NCBI GenBank assembly: GCA_937901895.1
Contig: CALGTD010000056.1
Span: 1-52,039 of the forward strand
DNA: 52,039 nucleotides
DNA from: an uncultured Spartobacteria bacterium
Lineage (GTDB): Bacteria; Verrucomicrobiota; Verrucomicrobiia; Chthoniobacterales; JAATET01
Reading direction: 5' to 3'
Part shown: in pieces, positions 14,728 to 22,860 of the stretch
How the letters are laid out: every line of letters starts with the position of its first letter
How positions within the stretch are numbered: position 1 is the first letter of the stretch
Notes under the pieces: generated by a model
Seen by the model: the letters and a program-made list of their open reading frames with translations, nothing else
The model's database searches: none
What the model was told of the DNA's origin: nothing
Program-made: the position numbers and the translations under genes

Positions 14728-17243
14728 GAGGCGGTGCGAGGGGTTCGCTCGACCATCGCAACCACCTCCCGAAGGAGTCGGTCGCGATCGACGGCGCCTT
14801 TCTGGATGATGTCGTTGACCGATCCCTCGAGGCGCTGGCGATCGTGCGCGGTGAGATCCTTTGCGGTGACAATGATCACCGGGATGCCGGCGAGTTCCGT
14901 CTGACTGCGGAGGATTCGCAGGAATTCGAAGCCGTCCATCACCGGCATCATCAGATCCAGCAGGATGAGGTCCGGCTTGCGGACAGCGATCTGTCCCAAG
15001 GCGTCGCTGCCGTTCTCCGCCGTGGCCACGGACAGACCGTCCTTTTCGAGCAGACGGGTAAGCATTTCCCGGCTGGCGGGATCGTCCTCCACAACGAGAA
15101 CCCGTCCCTTTGGCGTGCCTACGTGCTGGGAAAGCACCTTGCGGAGCTTGTCGGCGTCGACGGGCTTGGTGAGGAAATCGGCCGCACCGAGCGCAAAGCC
15201 GAGCTGCCGGTCCTGCAGCATGGTGACCATGATGACCGGAACGTTTGCCGTCACGGGATCCGACTTTAAGACGCTGAGCACGGACCAGCCGTCCATGCCG
15301 GGCATCATGACGTCGAGTGTGATGGCGTCGGGCTTCTTCGTGCGGGCGAGTTCGATGCCGTCGGCGCCCCGGGTCGCTCGCAGCGTGGCAAAGCCGCTGC
15401 GTTCGAGAGCACGAGCCATGAGGTCGTTCGCGTCGGGGTCGTCGTCGATCACGAGCACGGTCTTCGAACTCGTGATTTTTGATTTTTGCCCCGGCGTTTG
15501 CAACGGCTGTGTCGCGGGCTCGGTGGTGGGTTCGCGAACGACGACGGGAAGATCGACCCGGAAGGTGCTGCCAACGCCGGGCGTGCTCTCGACGGTGATG
15601 TCACCGCCCATCATCTGGCAGAACTTGCGGCTGATCACGAGGCCGAGGCCGGTGCCGCCGTATTTGCGGGTGGTGGAGGCGTCGGCCTGGGTAAAGGCCT
15701 GGAAAAGCCTGCCCATTTGTTCGGGAGTCATTCCGATGCCCGTGTCCGTGACCACGAATTCGATGCGGGCATCGTTCTCGCTGCGACGGATCGCCACGGT
15801 GATGCTGCCCTTTTCGGTGAACTTCGAGGCGTTGCTGAGCAGGTTGAACAAGGTTTGCCGGACCTTCGTGATGTCGGCTGTCATGCGGCCCGGATCCGCG
15901 GGAGCATCCACGACGAGGCGGTTCGAGTTCTTCTCCAGCAGGGGCTGCACGGTGGAGACCACGTCGTCGAGCATCTCGCGAACCGAAAACTCCTCCAGAA
16001 AGAGCGTCGTCTTGCCGGCCTCGATTTTCGACAGGTCGAGGATGTCGTTGATGAGCGCGAGCAGGTGCTTGCCTGCGCCGCGGATCCGCTGCAGGTCGGG
16101 GATGAAATCCTCCTGTCCGAGATCCTCGGCCTCCTCGATGAGCATTTCGCTGTAGCCGATGATGGCATTCATGGGCGTGCGGAGCTCGTGGCTCATGTTC
16201 GCGAGGAAGGTGCTTTTTGTGCGGTTGGCGGATTCGGCCGCGTCGCGCGCTTCGTTGGCCTCCTGCGTGGCGATTTCCGCGCGCTCGAGCGCGTCGGACA
16301 GACGGCGCGCGAGGAGAAACGAAACGACGAGCACGCCCGCGATCACGACGCCGCCAACGCCATAGGCCTGCCACATGATTTTGAACGTGAGGTGCGCGAC
16401 ATCGGGCAGATAAAGCGCCGCAAGCACCTCGTAGTCCCACGGTTCGAAGGTTTCGCGCTGGACGAACCATTCGGAGTCGCGTTCGTCTCCGGCGACCATT
16501 GCAGTGGCGCGGACGCCGTCCGGAGAATCCGCCGGCGGGATGATCACGCGGTCCTTCGGATCGAGGAGGGCGAAGAATCCGCGGTCGAGGATGCCGCGCT
16601 CGTCGAAGGCCTCGCGGATGGCACCGAGCGTTTCCAGTGCGTATCCGACGTAGTAGACGCCGATCGTTTCGCCCGCGGCGTCACGAATCGGCTCATAGCC
16701 GGTGATGTAGGGTTTCCCGAGAATGTCGACGACGCCGTAAAAGGCCTCCCCCTCGCGGATGCGGGCGATCGCGCGGCCGTTCGGGTCCAGCTCGGTGCCG
16801 ATCGCACGCGAGCCATCGGTCTTCAGCACGTTTGTGGAGATGCGCACGAATCGGTCGCCGTCGCGCACGAAGATCGTGGCCGTGCCGTCCATGAGGTTCG
16901 TCACGTCGTCGACGAGATCGAACGCGCCGTTCATCGAATGCTCGCCGAAGAACAGCCCGGGACGCACCCCCTCGGGGGTCTCGACCTCCCGCAGGGATGG
17001 AGGCCCGAGGTGGTTCGCCTCACGAATGAGCACGCGCATGGCGGCATGCACGCGGCTCGTGTAGACGAGATCCGTGGTTTGAAGCACGTCCATGACGTGG
17101 TCGAGCTTCGCGGACATTTGGGTCTCGGCCTCGGTGCGGATCTGGCTGGAAATTCTCCGGTAGCCGAGCAGGGCGGCGCCCGATACGGCGAGGGCTACCA
17201 GAAGAAACCAAAGGAGAACTTTTTTCCGGAGGGTTCCGTGCAT
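14724..17243 (-). CDS. Hybrid histidine kinase 2 (Cache-HisKA-HATPase-REC-REC)
   Basis: 839 residues from ATG at 17243. A first helix (about 7-28), a long periplasmic region (30-285), and a second helix (about 293-313). The region ATIFVRDGDRFVRISTNVLK to YEPIRDAAGETIGVYYVGY is a Cache_3-Cache_2 type sensor, common in chemoreceptors and kinases for small organic ligands. There is no HAMP, only a coiled linker (315-345). HisKA carries H352 in SHELRTPMNAIIGYSE, followed by HATPase and two receivers (LDVMMPGMDGW and LDLMMPVMDGF). The HisKA-to-end part closely parallels hybrid kinase 1, while the sensors differ. It is 68 bases after the prepilin-like gene and overlaps the receptor gene as ATGA, so it likely heads the signalling block. 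Confidence 0.9.
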   Translation of the reverse strand: MHGTLRKKVLLWFLLVALAVSGAALLGYRRISSQIRTEAETQMSAKLDHVMDVLQTTDLVYTSRVHAAMRVLIREANHLGPPSLREVETPEGVRPGLFFGEHSMNGAFDLVDDVTNLMDGTATIFVRDGDRFVRISTNVLKTDGSRAIGTELDPNGRAIARIREGEAFYGVVDILGKPYITGYEPIRDAAGETIGVYYVGYALETLGAIREAFDERGILDRGFFALLDPKDRVIIPPADSPDGVRATAMVAGDERDSEWFVQRETFEPWDYEVLAALYLPDVAHLTFKIMWQAYGVGGVVIAGVLVVSFLLARRLSDALERAEIATQEANEARDAAESANRTKSTFLANMSHELRTPMNAIIGYSEMLIEEAEDLGQEDFIPDLQRIRGAGKHLLALINDILDLSKIEAGKTTLFLEEFSVREMLDDVVSTVQPLLEKNSNRLVVDAPADPGRMTADITKVRQTLFNLLSNASKFTEKGSITVAIRRSENDARIEFVVTDTGIGMTPEQMGRLFQAFTQADASTTRKYGGTGLGLVISRKFCQMMGGDITVESTPGVGSTFRVDLPVVVREPTTEPATQPLQTPGQKSKITSSKTVLVIDDDPDANDLMARALERSGFATLRATRGADGIELARTKKPDAITLDVMMPGMDGWSVLSVLKSDPVTANVPVIMVTMLQDRQLGFALGAADFLTKPVDADKLRKVLSQHVGTPKGRVLVVEDDPASREMLTRLLEKDGLSVATAENGSDALGQIAVRKPDLILLDLMMPVMDGFEFLRILRSQTELAGIPVIIVTAKDLTAHDRQRLEGSVNDIIQKGAVDRDRLLREVVAMVERTPRTAS

Positions 17244-17311
17244 GGACGCGCGGAGTGTGCCCGATGCCGGGGATCGCCGGAAGTGCAAAACCACGTCCGG
17301 TGCGGGGGGAA

Positions 17312-18076
17312 TCAGTTCGGATTATCGAGCGGGTTCGGCGTCCAGATGACATCCGTCTGGGGGAACGGGAGGTCGCCGGAGCCGGTCAGGAGCTCCTTCG
17401 GCTCGAAGAGTTCGCAATGTCCGTCCACAAACGCGATGATGCCCTTGCCACCGTAGCGGCCGGCGAGGGAACGGGCGGTGCCCTTCGGTGCGCCATCGAA
17501 TCGCGACTGCAGCCCGCTCGTCTTTTTCTCGCCGCTGACGCCCTGCTCGAAGAACAGCGCGGTCCGCGAGGGCTCCTGGATGCGGGTGAGGCGGAGATTG
17601 TCCTTGGTTTCCTCGGATTTGCGCTGGAGCCGGCTGTTCATCGCGATGGCAAACTGCGGGCTCCGATATTTCGCCTCGCTGTTCTGGTAACCGGCACCCG
17701 GCAGGAAGAGGATGTTCTCCTTCGTGTAGAACGCCCGGGGATTCCCTGCGTAGTCGCCGGCGCCCTTGTGGCCGAGGAGTCTGGGCAGCGCATTATACCA
17801 GACGTTCGCATTCTGCGGATCCGCCGCGGCGGACCACGTATTCGGGCCGGCGGCGTCCTCGCCCGGCAGCACGCCGTTGTTTTGCGAGGTGAAGGTCATG
17901 CACGCCTCTGCGAGGGACCGCATATTGGCCAGGGCGACCGCCTTGCTGGCGCTGGTTTTCCACAGCGAGTAGGCGGGCACGATGATCGCGGCCAGGACGA
18001 TAAGAATCGCCAGGACGACGATCATCTCCATGAGCGTCATCCCTGAGATTCGGCGGTTGTGGAAGGATTCAATCAC
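17312..18076 (-). CDS. Prepilin-like protein (type II pseudopilin/DUF1559-like)
   Basis: 254 residues from a GTG at 18076 that overlaps the upstream stop by 8 bases. The type IV prepilin signal is a short basic leader ending at G12, cleavage G/MTLME, Glu at +5, and a hydrophobic helix MIVVLAILIVLAAIIVPAY. The C-terminal part has the FVDGHCE strand found in planctomycete and verrucomicrobial DUF1559-type proteins. They are numerous in these phyla and their roles are mostly unknown. Its position directly after the VTC and DUF4956 genes is unusual. The ATG at 18187 would add a long, non-signal N-terminus and is rejected. Confidence 0.75.
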   Translation of the reverse strand: MIESFHNRRISGMTLMEMIVVLAILIVLAAIIVPAYSLWKTSASKAVALANMRSLAEACMTFTSQNNGVLPGEDAAGPNTWSAAADPQNANVWYNALPRLLGHKGAGDYAGNPRAFYTKENILFLPGAGYQNSEAKYRSPQFAIAMNSRLQRKSEETKDNLRLTRIQEPSRTALFFEQGVSGEKKTSGLQSRFDGAPKGTARSLAGRYGGKGIIAFVDGHCELFEPKELLTGSGDLPFPQTDVIWTPNPLDNPN

Positions 18077-18776
18077 TGACGGCCTGCTCGGGAGCTGCGG
18101 AGGTGAGGAGAATGCGGTTGTTTCCGTTGAGAAGCTGGAGATCGGAGATGAAAGCGCCGGCCCTGCCCGGCTCACGCAAGGTGACACTCATCCGCAATTC
18201 CGTCATCAGGCCAGCCTGCACCGACTCGATGGACATGACGTTCCAGTGCACGAGATGCTTGGAGAAGCATTCCTGAAATGCGGAGTCGTAGTCGACGTCG
18301 TTCGTGACGCGCAGACGCAGGAAGTGGGAAACGCGACGCGGTGCAAAGGCGTCGGCCTTCGAGAAGAGATAAATGATCGCGGTGATCACGATGACCGTCG
18401 CCCATGCAAGAATGTATTGGCGCGCGCCGATCGCCATGCCCGCGGCCATGGCAAGGAAGACGAATCCAATGTCCCGCGATTGTCCCACCGATCGGCGGAA
18501 ACGGATGATCGAGAACGCCGCGAACATGCCGAACGCCATCGCCGGATTTCCCCGAACGACCATCATGACGACGGCGACTCCCATGCACAGGATGATGAGC
18601 GTGTGGACGTAGTCCTGGGAGTAGCTTGCGCCGCGGTAGGTGAGCTTGTAGGTCGCGCCGATGATGCTTGCGAGCAGGAAGCTCTGAATCACGGCGAGGA
18701 TGATCTCGGGCCACGAGGGGCCCGCGACTTCGGAGATCTGAGCGGTTTGTTGAAAAAGGGAAATGATGTCTTCCAT
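18069..18776 (-). CDS. DUF4956 membrane protein, partner of the VTC-domain protein
   Basis: 235 residues. About five membrane helices (residues 22-160) include AFGMFAAFSIIRFRRSVG, the sequence typical of DUF4956, which resembles MgtC-like helices. A soluble C-terminal domain of about 75 residues follows (VDYDSAFQECF ... SVTLREPG), probably an ACT-like or ferredoxin-like fold. DUF4956 genes often neighbour bacterial VTC-domain genes, and the arrangement here has a 3-base gap to the VTC gene. A role in polyphosphate handling at the membrane is a reasonable inference but is not shown by the sequence. Confidence 0.8.
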   Translation of the reverse strand: MEDIISLFQQTAQISEVAGPSWPEIILAVIQSFLLASIIGATYKLTYRGASYSQDYVHTLIILCMGVAVVMMVVRGNPAMAFGMFAAFSIIRFRRSVGQSRDIGFVFLAMAAGMAIGARQYILAWATVIVITAIIYLFSKADAFAPRRVSHFLRLRVTNDVDYDSAFQECFSKHLVHWNVMSIESVQAGLMTELRMSVTLREPGRAGAFISDLQLLNGNNRILLTSAAPEQAVSD

Positions 18777-18779
18777 GCG

Positions 18780-19562
18780 TCAAGCCGGCGACAGGATCGC
18801 GGCGTTGGCGGTTCCGGGGATTTGGTTCGAGTTGGGAGAAGCGAGACTCTGCAACACTTCGTCGCCATCGAGCAAGGCATCACAGTATTTGCTTTTTCCT
18901 TGCGCGACACAGCCCGCGCGCGAGAGCTGGCTTGCCAGCCACAACGGCACGGCACCGGTGACCTTGACCTCCATGATGCTTTCGCCCGGGGCGAGCAGCG
19001 CATTCGGGAATTCGCCCCGGTCGGGATGGTCGAAGCCGTAGGTGCGGTAGCGAACGTCCTCGTCGAAGGTGATGCGGAGATCCGACTGCGTATCCGCGAA
19101 GGCGCGGCGGTCATAGCTAAGGCAGCAAACGGGGCGGAATCCCCGCGTCTTCACGAGGAGGCGGATTTCCTCGCAGGTCTGGGCCTCTGCGCGCGACAGC
19201 GGAATATCCACGGGTTCTCCGTGCGCGATCCGCAGAGCCACGTCCAGCGGGGCCTTGATGCGGCGCTTCACGCCCCTGCCGTCCAGCTTGTGCTTCACTT
19301 CAACGAACGACGTCCCGCTCGAGGCGGATTCACTCTCGTAGACGCGCACCCGCAGTTTGCGCCGGCTGCGAAGCCCCTGAAGCTTTTCCCAGTAGCAATC
19401 GCGGGCCTCGGTGTCGAAATAGAGCGAGTAAATCCGGTAGCGGGCGTCGGGGCCGGCGTTGCGATCCGGCTGGATATGCGGGGGGAGACTGTTCAGGAGC
19501 GTCTCTTGTTGGGATGCCGAGATCAGAAATTTGAACTCGTAGCGGTCAAGAACGTAAGACAT
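18780..19562 (-). CDS. VTC-domain (polyphosphate polymerase-like, TTM fold) protein
   Basis: 260 residues spanning a single VTC domain with the tunnel-type pattern of triphosphate-processing enzymes: YEFKFLI near the start, IYSLYFDT, KLRVRVY, SFVEVKHK, then ITFDEDVRYR, IMEVKV and SKYCDALL. Paired basic and acidic residues on these strands bind triphosphate and metal. In eukaryotic Vtc4 the domain makes polyphosphate from ATP. Bacterial versions sit next to DUF4956 and sometimes CotH genes; here DUF4956 follows by 3 bases and no CotH gene is seen. There is no membrane segment, so it acts in the cytoplasm, probably with the DUF4956 protein. Confidence 0.85.
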   Translation of the reverse strand: MSYVLDRYEFKFLISASQQETLLNSLPPHIQPDRNAGPDARYRIYSLYFDTEARDCYWEKLQGLRSRRKLRVRVYESESASSGTSFVEVKHKLDGRGVKRRIKAPLDVALRIAHGEPVDIPLSRAEAQTCEEIRLLVKTRGFRPVCCLSYDRRAFADTQSDLRITFDEDVRYRTYGFDHPDRGEFPNALLAPGESIMEVKVTGAVPLWLASQLSRAGCVAQGKSKYCDALLDGDEVLQSLASPNSNQIPGTANAAILSPA

Positions 19563-19600
19563 TCAGGGGGTTAAACCCGCAAACCCTGTCGAAGGATGCG

Positions 19601-19628
19601 CGGATTGTAAAATTTTTTTCACAATCCG
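19601..19628. promoter_or_regulatory. Inverted repeat in the divergent VTC/HPt promoter region
   Basis: Perfect 8-bp arms CGGATTGT and ACAATCCG around an A/T-rich 12-base centre. It lies 39 bases upstream of the VTC gene start and 130 bases upstream of the HPt gene. It could be a regulator site or a stem-loop; its position between divergent genes favours a control role. Confidence 0.4.
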
Positions 19629-19757
19629 GTTGCCGTAGCTACCAAAGTATGATCCCGAGCAAGTTCTTGTGGTCGCCCGCGGGGGCTGTAGCGTGCGCCC
19701 TCGTTTGGCTTCGGCTTTGACGTTGCCAAGAAGAACAGGGTTCCCCAAGATTTCCTC

Positions 19758-20111
19758 ATGAGCAACGCCGTGTCCCCTTCGATCGACTGGGAGCAGCTCG
19801 ACATGATTGCGGATGGTTACACCCCGGATTTTGTCGAGATTTACCGCGAGTTCGAGGTGGATCTGCCCAGAATTCTCGGTGAAATCCGCACGGGCCTGGA
19901 ATCTGACGACGCGCTGGCGGTGGCCCGCGCGGCGCATCAGGCCAAGGGGAGTTCTGCCAATTTCGGATTCAACGGATTCAGCTTCCTGATGGCCGGAATC
20001 GAGGCGGAGGCGAAGGCCGGTGATCTCTCGGGCCTGCCGGCGAAACTTGAAGCCGCAGCGCGGCTCTTCGAGGAGTCGGTGGCGATCGTGAAGGCCGAGC
20101 GCGGCGTCTGA
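19758..20111 (+). CDS. Stand-alone histidine phosphotransfer (HPt) protein
   Basis: 117 residues, an all-helical HPt domain. The phosphoaccepting His is H60 in ARAAHQAKGSSANFGF, the HxxKG-S signature. HPt proteins pass phosphate between hybrid-kinase receivers and separate response regulators. Both hybrid kinases in the window lack an HPt domain, so this divergent gene is a plausible missing relay partner, although it is in a different transcription unit. It starts with MSNAVSPSIDWEQL and has no signal peptide. Its stop is 4 bases from the convergent dehydrogenase stop. Confidence 0.85.
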   Translation: MSNAVSPSIDWEQLDMIADGYTPDFVEIYREFEVDLPRILGEIRTGLESDDALAVARAAHQAKGSSANFGFNGFSFLMAGIEAEAKAGDLSGLPAKLEAAARLFEESVAIVKAERGV

Positions 20112-20115
20112 CCGC

Positions 20116-20817
20116 TCACCACGAGTAGCCGGTGGTCGTTCCGTCGCGGCCGAGAAACTTCCCGCAGTCGTCTGCGGAGAGCCTTCGGATTGTGCCGAAG
20201 AGGCTGGCTGCGGATTCCTCCGGACGGAGCGGGGCGTTGGGGCCGCCCATGTCCGTCTTCACCCAGCCGGGACTGATCGCCACGGTGACGATGCCCTCCG
20301 GTTGAAGCTCCGCGGCGACGGCGCGGGTGAGCATGTTCAGCGCCGCTTTCGAGACCGAGTAGGGGTAATAGTCGTAGTCGGTCTTTTCCGAAATGGATCC
20401 CGCGCCGGACGAGATGTTGACGAGGCGGGGATGGGAACTCTTGCGAAGGAGCGGGAGAAAGGCGCGAGTAACCCGGGCCACGCCCACGACGTTCGTTTCG
20501 AAGGCTTCGGAAAATGTGTGAAGATCGAGTTCCTCGAGGCACTCGTTGCCTTCCCCGGGAAAAATTGCGGCATTGTTGACGAGCACGTCGAGCGATGGCG
20601 TGGACTGTGCAACGGCTTCCGCCGCATCGCACACCGAGGCGTCATCGAGCACGTCGAGTTTTACGGGATGGATCGCCGGGAGATCCGCTGTAGCCGGGCG
20701 GAGATCCGCAGGTCTCCGTGCGGTGGCAAACACGGTCCAGCCGCTCCGCGCCGCCTCCATCGCAAGCGCGAGTCCGATGCCGCGGTTCGCGCCGGTGATG
20801 AAAATCGTTTCGCTCAT
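20116..20817 (-). CDS. Short-chain dehydrogenase/reductase (C-factor-like)
   Basis: 233 residues, classical SDR. The NAD(P) glycine motif is TGANRGIG (8-15), the NNAA motif is at 81-84, Ser is near 136, and the catalytic pair is Y153 and K157 in YSVSKAALN. An Arg pair in ATARRP at the end of the second strand hints at NADP preference. The substrate is unknown. Its start overlaps the WD40 stop as ATGA, so it is co-translated with that gene; the next gene downstream is convergent. Confidence 0.85.
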   Translation of the reverse strand: MSETIFITGANRGIGLALAMEAARSGWTVFATARRPADLRPATADLPAIHPVKLDVLDDASVCDAAEAVAQSTPSLDVLVNNAAIFPGEGNECLEELDLHTFSEAFETNVVGVARVTRAFLPLLRKSSHPRLVNISSGAGSISEKTDYDYYPYSVSKAALNMLTRAVAAELQPEGIVTVAISPGWVKTDMGGPNAPLRPEESAASLFGTIRRLSADDCGKFLGRDGTTTGYSW

Positions 20818-21836
20818 TTTGCCAGATCAGGAATCTCCAGCACGACGACCATGCCGTCGCCGGTCCCGATCGCGAGCCGCGGTGCGGACGGATGCCATGC
20901 AATCGCGGCAACCTCGGCGCCGGCGTCGTATTGAGCGCGGGGACGCGCGGACGAGGCCGGTTCAAAAAGGATCAGCATTCCGTCGGCGCCGCCGGAGGCG
21001 AGGATGTCGCAGCCCCTTCGCCAGGCGAGTGCGATACAGTCGGCATCGTGACCGGGAAGCTGCTTCGGGATGGCCCCTTCCGGGCCGCGTTTCCCCGTGC
21101 AGGGCCAGACGGTCACAAGGCGGCCGCCGCCCGTGGCAAGCGATCGGGACGCGCTGTTGAACGCGAGCGCCTTCACCTTCGTTTCGTAGCCCTGGATGTG
21201 AAGCGGGTAGTCGCGGGTGAAGTCGTAAAGGTGAACGCTGGGTGTCTGGTCGCCGGTGGCGAGCCAGCGTCCGTCGGCGCTCCATTCCACGAGCAGACTC
21301 GCACCGCCCCAGTCGAAGCGGGCAAACGGTTCGCCCTCACCAAGCCGCCACATGGTGGCCCCGCCGTCGCACACGGCGGCGATTTCACGTGGGTTCTTCG
21401 GATTCCACGCAAGGTCGCTGATGGAGCTCTTGTGCTCCGCGAACTCGTGGGCAGGATCGCCATTCGCGTCGAGAACGATCAACCGCCTGCCGAGCGCGGT
21501 GGCGAGATGGAAGCCGTCGGGGCTCCATTCGAGAGTTTCCAGCCAGCCCTTGCCGACGGAGATTTCCTTTTCCGGCGCATGGTCCCGGATCGGTTCGTAG
21601 ATCCGGAGCTTTCCGTCGGTGCCGCAGGTGGCGAGCCGGGCTTCCTTGGGATGAAACGTCGCGACGCTGTTGCTGATTCCGTGGTCCGGCAGCGATGCGA
21701 GGCATCTGCCATCGGCATCCAGCAGGAGGATGTCGCCCGATGCGGGCGTCACCGCGAGCAGCGAACCATCGTGCGACCAGTCGAGGCCGAGAACATGGTC
21801 GCTTGCTTCGATTTCGGCGATCGATCGAATCTCCAT
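20814..21836 (-). CDS. WD40-repeat beta-propeller protein
   Basis: 340 residues without a signal peptide. Repeats with the blade pattern [LA]-[WEA]-[SN]-x-DG/[SN]-P and final strand can be counted about seven times (LDWSHDGSLLAV, LEWSPDGFHLAT, LAWNPKNPREIAA, VEWSADGRWLAT, LAFNSASRSLAT, LAWRRGCDILASG, IAWHPSAPRLAIG), enough for one propeller. Propellers bind proteins or small molecules; the partner is unknown. It follows the CobW-type GTPase gene by 17 bases, so it may work with it, for example as a docking platform. Confidence 0.82.
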   Translation of the reverse strand: MEIRSIAEIEASDHVLGLDWSHDGSLLAVTPASGDILLLDADGRCLASLPDHGISNSVATFHPKEARLATCGTDGKLRIYEPIRDHAPEKEISVGKGWLETLEWSPDGFHLATALGRRLIVLDANGDPAHEFAEHKSSISDLAWNPKNPREIAAVCDGGATMWRLGEGEPFARFDWGGASLLVEWSADGRWLATGDQTPSVHLYDFTRDYPLHIQGYETKVKALAFNSASRSLATGGGRLVTVWPCTGKRGPEGAIPKQLPGHDADCIALAWRRGCDILASGGADGMLILFEPASSARPRAQYDAGAEVAAIAWHPSAPRLAIGTGDGMVVVLEIPDLAK

Positions 21837-21853
21837 CGTTGCGCCCTGCGCGA

Positions 21854-22846
21854 CTAGACCAGACAGGCGCGGAAGCCGTCGTTCAGTGCTTTACGGTCGA
21901 GATTCCGCCCGATGAAGACAATCCGGTTGGCGCGTTTGCGATCCCCCCATGGCCCGCCGTTCGCTGCGTCGATGAGCATGTGAACTCCCTGGAAGATGAC
22001 GCGGTCGGGGTTGCCGGCGATCGCGAAGACGCCCTTCATGCGGAAGATGTCCTGCCCCTGCGTGCGGACGAGCTCGGTGAGCCAGGCGTTCACCTTGCGA
22101 CCATCGCAGTCGCCGTCGGCCTCGATGCCGACACTGGTGACGTGCTCGTCGTGATGATGGTGGTGGTGGTGATCGTGGTCATCCTCCGGCTCGAGGAAGT
22201 GCGGATCGATCTCGGTGGCGTGGTCGAGGTTGAAGCCTCCGACCTCAAGGACATGGTTGAGATCGATGTCGCATTCGATCGCGCGGTGAATTTTTGCGAG
22301 AGCATTGATCCCGCGAAGGCGGCGCTCGAGATCCTCCAGGTCGGCCGGTCCGACGAGGTCGCACTTGTTCAGAATGAGAACGTCGGCGAATGCCACCTGC
22401 TCGCGGGCTTCGTCGGAATCGTCGGAGGTGTCGAGGTGCAGGAGAACGTGTTTGGCATCGACGACGGTGACGACGGAATCCACGACGAAGTTTTCCTTCA
22501 TGTCGTCGTCCATGAAGAACGTCTGCACGACCGGGCCGGGATCGGCGAGACCGGTGGTTTCGACAATGACGCGGTCGAAGCGGTCACGGCGTTTGACGAG
22601 CTTCCCGAGAATGCGGATCAGGTCGCCGCGCACGGTGCAGCAGATGCAGCCGTTGTTCATCTCGAAGATCTCCTCGTCCGTGCTCACGACGAGCTCGTGA
22701 TCGATCCCGATCTCGCCAAATTCATTCTCGATAACGGCAACGCGTTTGCCGTGCTGCGCGGTGAGAATGCGGTTCAGGAGCGTGGTTTTCCCGGCTCCGA
22801 GGAAGCCGGTGAGAATGGTGACGGGAATGCGGGGTTTGTCGGTCAT
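21854..22846 (-). CDS. CobW/COG0523-family GTPase (metallochaperone type)
   Basis: 330 residues. Walker A GFLGAGKT (14-21), the family's CxCC motif GCICC (66-70), the base-recognition NKCD (160-163), and a His/Asp-rich loop DDHDHHHHHHH (222-235), then the CobW C-terminal domain (about 235-330). Members use GTP to deliver metal ions, often zinc, to client proteins; the His loop points to metal binding. The metal and client cannot be named. The gene lies between FkbM methyltransferase (14-base gap) and WD40 protein genes, with no zinc-uptake gene or Zur-type site that I could see. Confidence 0.9.
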   Translation of the reverse strand: MTDKPRIPVTILTGFLGAGKTTLLNRILTAQHGKRVAVIENEFGEIGIDHELVVSTDEEIFEMNNGCICCTVRGDLIRILGKLVKRRDRFDRVIVETTGLADPGPVVQTFFMDDDMKENFVVDSVVTVVDAKHVLLHLDTSDDSDEAREQVAFADVLILNKCDLVGPADLEDLERRLRGINALAKIHRAIECDIDLNHVLEVGGFNLDHATEIDPHFLEPEDDHDHHHHHHHDEHVTSVGIEADGDCDGRKVNAWLTELVRTQGQDIFRMKGVFAIAGNPDRVIFQGVHMLIDAANGGPWGDRKRANRIVFIGRNLDRKALNDGFRACLV

Positions 22847-22860
22847 TGCAGAGCAGGCGA

